DNA of 8,462 bases from Ferruginibacter sp. (GTDB lineage Bacteria; Bacteroidota; Bacteroidia; Chitinophagales; Chitinophagaceae): positions 1-8,462 of the forward strand of contig JAGPDJ010000077.1 of assembly GCA_018057635.1 (NCBI GenBank), given 5' to 3'. The notes beneath the pieces were generated by a model. That model was given only the letters and a program-made list of their open reading frames with translations, had not been told where the DNA came from and searched no databases. The translations under genes and the position numbers were made by a program. The first letter of the stretch is position 1. Every line of letters starts with the position of its first letter. This document shows positions 6,377 through 8,462 of this stretch, piece after piece.

Positions 6377-7027
6377 ATGGCAGGAATGAATACAATATTG
6401 AAATTTTTTTTACCAAAAGACCGGGTTTTTTACCAGTTATTTGAAAATGTTGCGGAAGAACTGGTGAAAATGGGTAATAAACTGAAAGAGGTAGTAAATG
6501 AGCCTGATTTTGAAAAACGCGGAAAACTCATAAAAGAGGTGGAAGAAATGGAACATGTGAATGATGAATATACACACCGCATTTTCACTGAGCTTGGAAA
6601 AAATTTCATTACACCATTCGACAGGGAAGATATCCATTACCTGGCGTCTTCGCTGGATGATATTGCTGATTACATTTATGCATCAGCCAAAAAGATAAAT
6701 TTTTATCATGTAGACCCCAATGATATTGGCATACAGAAAATGGGCGACCTGATTGCTCTGGGCTGTCACCAGATTTATAAAGCAGTTACAGAACTGCGTA
6801 ATATGAAAAATATGCGCCAGATAACAGATGCACTGGTTGCCATCAACAGCATCGAAAACCAGGGGGATGATATTTTTGATATGAGTATTGAAAGGCTATT
6901 TGCTACAGAACCTGATGCCAAGGAAGTTATTAAGAAAAGAGAGATCTACCAGATCATGGAAACCGTAACCGATAAATGTGAAGATGCCGCCAATGTAATA
7001 GAATCTATTATAATCAAATACGCATAA
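6377..7027 (+). CDS. DUF47 / PhoU-like protein paired with Pit permease
   Basis: This 216-residue, almost wholly helical cytoplasmic protein belongs to the DUF47 family (PhoU_div, distantly related to PhoU). Such proteins are typically encoded just before Pit permeases and are thought to regulate or assist phosphate import. It starts with a family-typical segment (FFLPKDRVFYQLFENVAEEL, about 10-29) and carries several acidic ExxxD-type motifs that bind metal clusters in PhoU proteins: E59-D63, D94-D98, E160-D164 and E195-D199. Length is normal. ATG 6377 is preferred; a second ATG three codons on would lose little, so the start is not absolute. The permease gene follows 77 bp downstream on the same strand with no terminator between, so the two are very likely cotranscribed. 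It diverges from the porin gene. No truncation or missing motif is seen. It is unlikely to be the PhoU of a PstSCAB system, since no pst gene is in the window. Confidence 0.93.
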   Translation: MAGMNTILKFFLPKDRVFYQLFENVAEELVKMGNKLKEVVNEPDFEKRGKLIKEVEEMEHVNDEYTHRIFTELGKNFITPFDREDIHYLASSLDDIADYIYASAKKINFYHVDPNDIGIQKMGDLIALGCHQIYKAVTELRNMKNMRQITDALVAINSIENQGDDIFDMSIERLFATEPDAKEVIKKREIYQIMETVTDKCEDAANVIESIIIKYA

Positions 7028-7035
7028 CATAATAG

Positions 7036-7085
7036 CACGAAATTTAAAAACGGATTTCACGGATTTATTAATCGAATGATTCGTG
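7036..7085 (+). repeat. REP-like intergenic element with tandem and inverted repeats
   Basis: The 77-bp gap between the DUF47 and Pit genes holds a tandem pair of CGGATTT (7051-7057 and 7060-7066, period 9), a small palindrome CGAAT-G-ATTCG (7073-7083), and flanking inverted hexamers CACGAA (7036-7041) and TTCGTG (7080-7085). The CACGGATTTCACGGATT type of sequence is, from memory, a recurrent intergenic repeat in Bacteroidota genomes. It could fold in the mRNA between the two genes, but there is no T-run, so it is not an intrinsic terminator. Copy number cannot be judged from one window. Confidence 0.4.
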
Positions 7086-7104
7086 TTATTATCAATACCA
7101 ATTT

Positions 7105-8313
7105 ATGACCTTTCTAATTGTCATTATCATTCTCGCACTGGTCTTTGATTATATCAATGGCTTTCATGATGCAGCCAATTCAATTGCTACGGTTGTTTCC
7201 ACAAAAGTACTCACTCCTGCCCAGGCAGTTATCTGGGCAGCGATGTTCAATTTTGTTGCCTTCTTTATCTTCAAAGACCATGGTGTTGCCAATACCATTG
7301 CCAAAACAGTAAAAACAGAAGTGGTAAACGGTCATGATATGCTGCTCGTTATTTTTTCGGGACTACTGGCCGCCATATTCTGGAACCTGTTAACCTGGTG
7401 GTTTGGCATTCCATCTTCTTCTTCCCACACGTTAATTGGTGCTTTTTCGGGTGCTGCTATTGCCTTCGGTGGTTTTGGAACGGTGAATTCTGAACCCATT
7501 CTTAAGACAGTCATATTTATCTTTCTTGCCCCCGTTATAGGCATGATCATCGCATTTATCATCTCACTCTGGTTCATTCATTCATTTAGAAAAGGGTGGA
7601 TGCCAAAGATCATTGCAGCGATCATTTTTATTTTGGTAGGCACTTTCCTGTATTATAACATGGAATTTGACTCTTCAAAATTAAAAACTCACTATGAATC
7701 GTATGTGATGAGGGTAATATTTCATTCTAAAAATTTTAAATGGATATTGCTGGCTTCCATTTTGCTTATCATGGCTTCATTTACTGTTTTCCTCAATACC
7801 CTGAATGCAAACCGTGCTAATTCCTGGTTCAAAAAACTGCAGTTGGTTTCTTCTGCTGCTTTCAGTATCGGGCATGGTGGCAATGATGCGCAAAAAGTAA
7901 TGGGTATCATCATGGCAGCCCTGATTGCTTACAATCCCCAGGTTTATAATCTTGACAATATGGTTTGGTGGGTTCCCCTGGCCTGTTATTCGGCAATTGC
8001 TTTAGGAACGATGAGTGGAGGCTGGAAGATCGTTAAAACAATGGGAACCAAGATCACCAAAGTAACTCCATTTGAAGGTGTTGCTGCTGAAACTGCCGGT
8101 GCTATCACTTTATTTGTAACAGAGGCGCTCAAGATTCCTGTTAGTACCACGCATACGATCACCGGATCAATCATAGGTGTTGGGGCAACGAGGCGTTTAT
8201 CTGCTGTAAGATGGGGCGTTACCGTAAATCTTTTATGGGCATGGATTTTAACCATTCCAGTAAGCGCATTGCTGGCTGCCATCATTTATTTTCTGCTCAA
8301 ATTATTCGTTTAA
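7105..8313 (+). CDS. pit: Pit-type inorganic phosphate permease (PHO4 family)
   Basis: This 402-residue inner-membrane protein carries both copies of the inverted PHO4/PiT signature: NGFHDAANSIATVVSTK in the first helices (18-34) followed by GIPSSSSHTLIG (101-112), and GHGGNDAQKVMG (256-267) followed by IPVSTTHTITGS (344-355). The paired aspartates (D22, D261), N260 and the serine/threonine-rich hairpins form the substrate and cation site in the family. About ten to eleven hydrophobic segments are visible, with a polar central loop at about 185-210. Pit proteins import phosphate, often as a metal-phosphate complex, driven by protons or sodium; which cation is used here cannot be told. The length is within the family's range and it appears intact. 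ATG 7105 opens directly into the first membrane helix, as usual. It follows the DUF47 gene in one transcription unit that ends at the terminator at 8338-8367. It would take up phosphate delivered to the periplasm by the porin encoded divergently. Confidence 0.96.
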   Translation: MTFLIVIIILALVFDYINGFHDAANSIATVVSTKVLTPAQAVIWAAMFNFVAFFIFKDHGVANTIAKTVKTEVVNGHDMLLVIFSGLLAAIFWNLLTWWFGIPSSSSHTLIGAFSGAAIAFGGFGTVNSEPILKTVIFIFLAPVIGMIIAFIISLWFIHSFRKGWMPKIIAAIIFILVGTFLYYNMEFDSSKLKTHYESYVMRVIFHSKNFKWILLASILLIMASFTVFLNTLNANRANSWFKKLQLVSSAAFSIGHGGNDAQKVMGIIMAALIAYNPQVYNLDNMVWWVPLACYSAIALGTMSGGWKIVKTMGTKITKVTPFEGVAAETAGAITLFVTEALKIPVSTTHTITGSIIGVGATRRLSAVRWGVTVNLLWAWILTIPVSALLAAIIYFLLKLFV

Positions 8314-8337
8314 AAATATTAAATCACTGAATTCCTG

Positions 8338-8367
8338 AAAATCACTCAATCCGTTGAGTGATTTTTT
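8338..8367 (+). terminator. Rho-independent terminator after pit
   Basis: A perfect 12-bp stem (8338-8349 with 8354-8365) closes a 4-nt loop, TCCG, and runs into six T residues (8362-8367). It lies 24 bp past the pit stop codon. The left arm begins with an A-run, so weaker termination on the minus strand is possible, but no minus-strand gene is seen to the right. Confidence 0.88.
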
Positions 8368-8438
8368 GTTTTCTTTGCAACATAAAAAATAAACAACCGG
8401 GGCAATTTTTAAATCGTAAAATGAAATAACTTACCCAG

Positions 8439-8462
8439 ATGAAAAAGATTTTGGTAACTGGT
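8439..8462 (+). CDS. Start of a gene, probable NAD(P)-binding epimerase/dehydratase (cut by window)
   Basis: Only the first eight codons are present, encoding MKKILVTG. This is the usual opening of extended short-chain dehydrogenases such as UDP-glucose 4-epimerase and dTDP-glucose dehydratase: a first beta strand leading into the glycine-rich Rossmann nucleotide loop. The gene is preceded by 71 bp of AT-rich sequence after the pit terminator, so it has its own promoter region and is probably unrelated to phosphate uptake. With eight residues the family call is only suggestive; other Rossmann-fold proteins begin alike. Confidence 0.5.

Noticed and set aside
7028..7104. A Pho-box-like operator or separate promoter directly upstream of pit.
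   Set aside because: GTGTTAT at 7083-7089 resembles one half-site but has no partner at 11-bp spacing, so no operator is claimed.
7986..8285. Minus-strand open frame of 99 codons opposite pit.
   Set aside because: The overlapped stretch encodes the conserved second half of Pit; the antisense product has no family features and no promoter of its own.
8370..8377. TTTCTTTG as a -7 promoter element for the gene starting at 8439.
   Set aside because: One mismatch to TAnnTTTG but it abuts the terminator T-run, and no TTG is found at a suitable distance; T-rich sequence gives such matches by chance.
1..8462. CRISPR arrays, tRNA or rRNA genes, insertion sequences or phage genes.
   Set aside because: No regular repeat-spacer pattern, no cloverleaf-like or rRNA-like sequence noticed, and no transposase or integrase motifs in any supported frame.

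Overview
The window looks like a chromosomal segment from a Bacteroidota bacterium, most likely a Chitinophagaceae-like member. The grounds are the AT-rich leaders without strong Shine-Dalgarno sequences, Bacteroidota-style lipoproteins, a TonB-dependent receptor with an N-terminal carboxypeptidase-regulatory-like domain, an OprO/OprP-family porin and a PHO4 permease paired with a DUF47 protein. The family-level placement is an inference; no marker gene is present. Nearly every recognisable gene points to phosphate acquisition.

Layout. The left three quarters (49-6252) is read on the minus strand, in the order phosphate-selective porin (6252-4945), TonB-dependent receptor (4841-2049), beta-helix-like lipoprotein (2012-639), a rho-independent terminator (617-583), and a small unrecognised lipoprotein (579-49). 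The right quarter is read on the plus strand: DUF47/PhoU-like protein (6377-7027), Pit-type phosphate permease (7105-8313), a strong terminator (8338-8367), and the first eight codons of a probable nucleotide-sugar epimerase/dehydratase-type gene (8439 to the edge). The two transcription units diverge from a 124-bp spacer at 6253-6376.

Regulation. The most striking non-coding signal is in the 103-bp gap between the porin and the receptor. Six 7-bp half-sites of the form NTAACAN sit exactly 11 bp apart (minus-strand starts 4936, 4925, 4914, 4903, 4892, 4881). This is the geometry of PhoB/PhoP operators (Pho boxes). A shorter set in the same phasing lies in the divergent spacer (6286-6314), including a pair close to the first array in both half-site and spacer sequence. 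I infer that the porin/receptor/lipoprotein block, and possibly the DUF47-Pit pair, belong to a Pho regulon.

Working model (inference). Under phosphate limitation the cell makes an anion-selective outer-membrane porin plus a TonB-driven receptor. The receptor's operon partner is a surface beta-helix lipoprotein occupying the position SusD has in glycan systems. Together they would bring phosphate or a phosphorus-containing ligand into the periplasm, and Pit with its DUF47 partner would carry phosphate across the inner membrane. The receptor-lipoprotein pair is the part least like a textbook phosphate system and is the best candidate for a little-described module.
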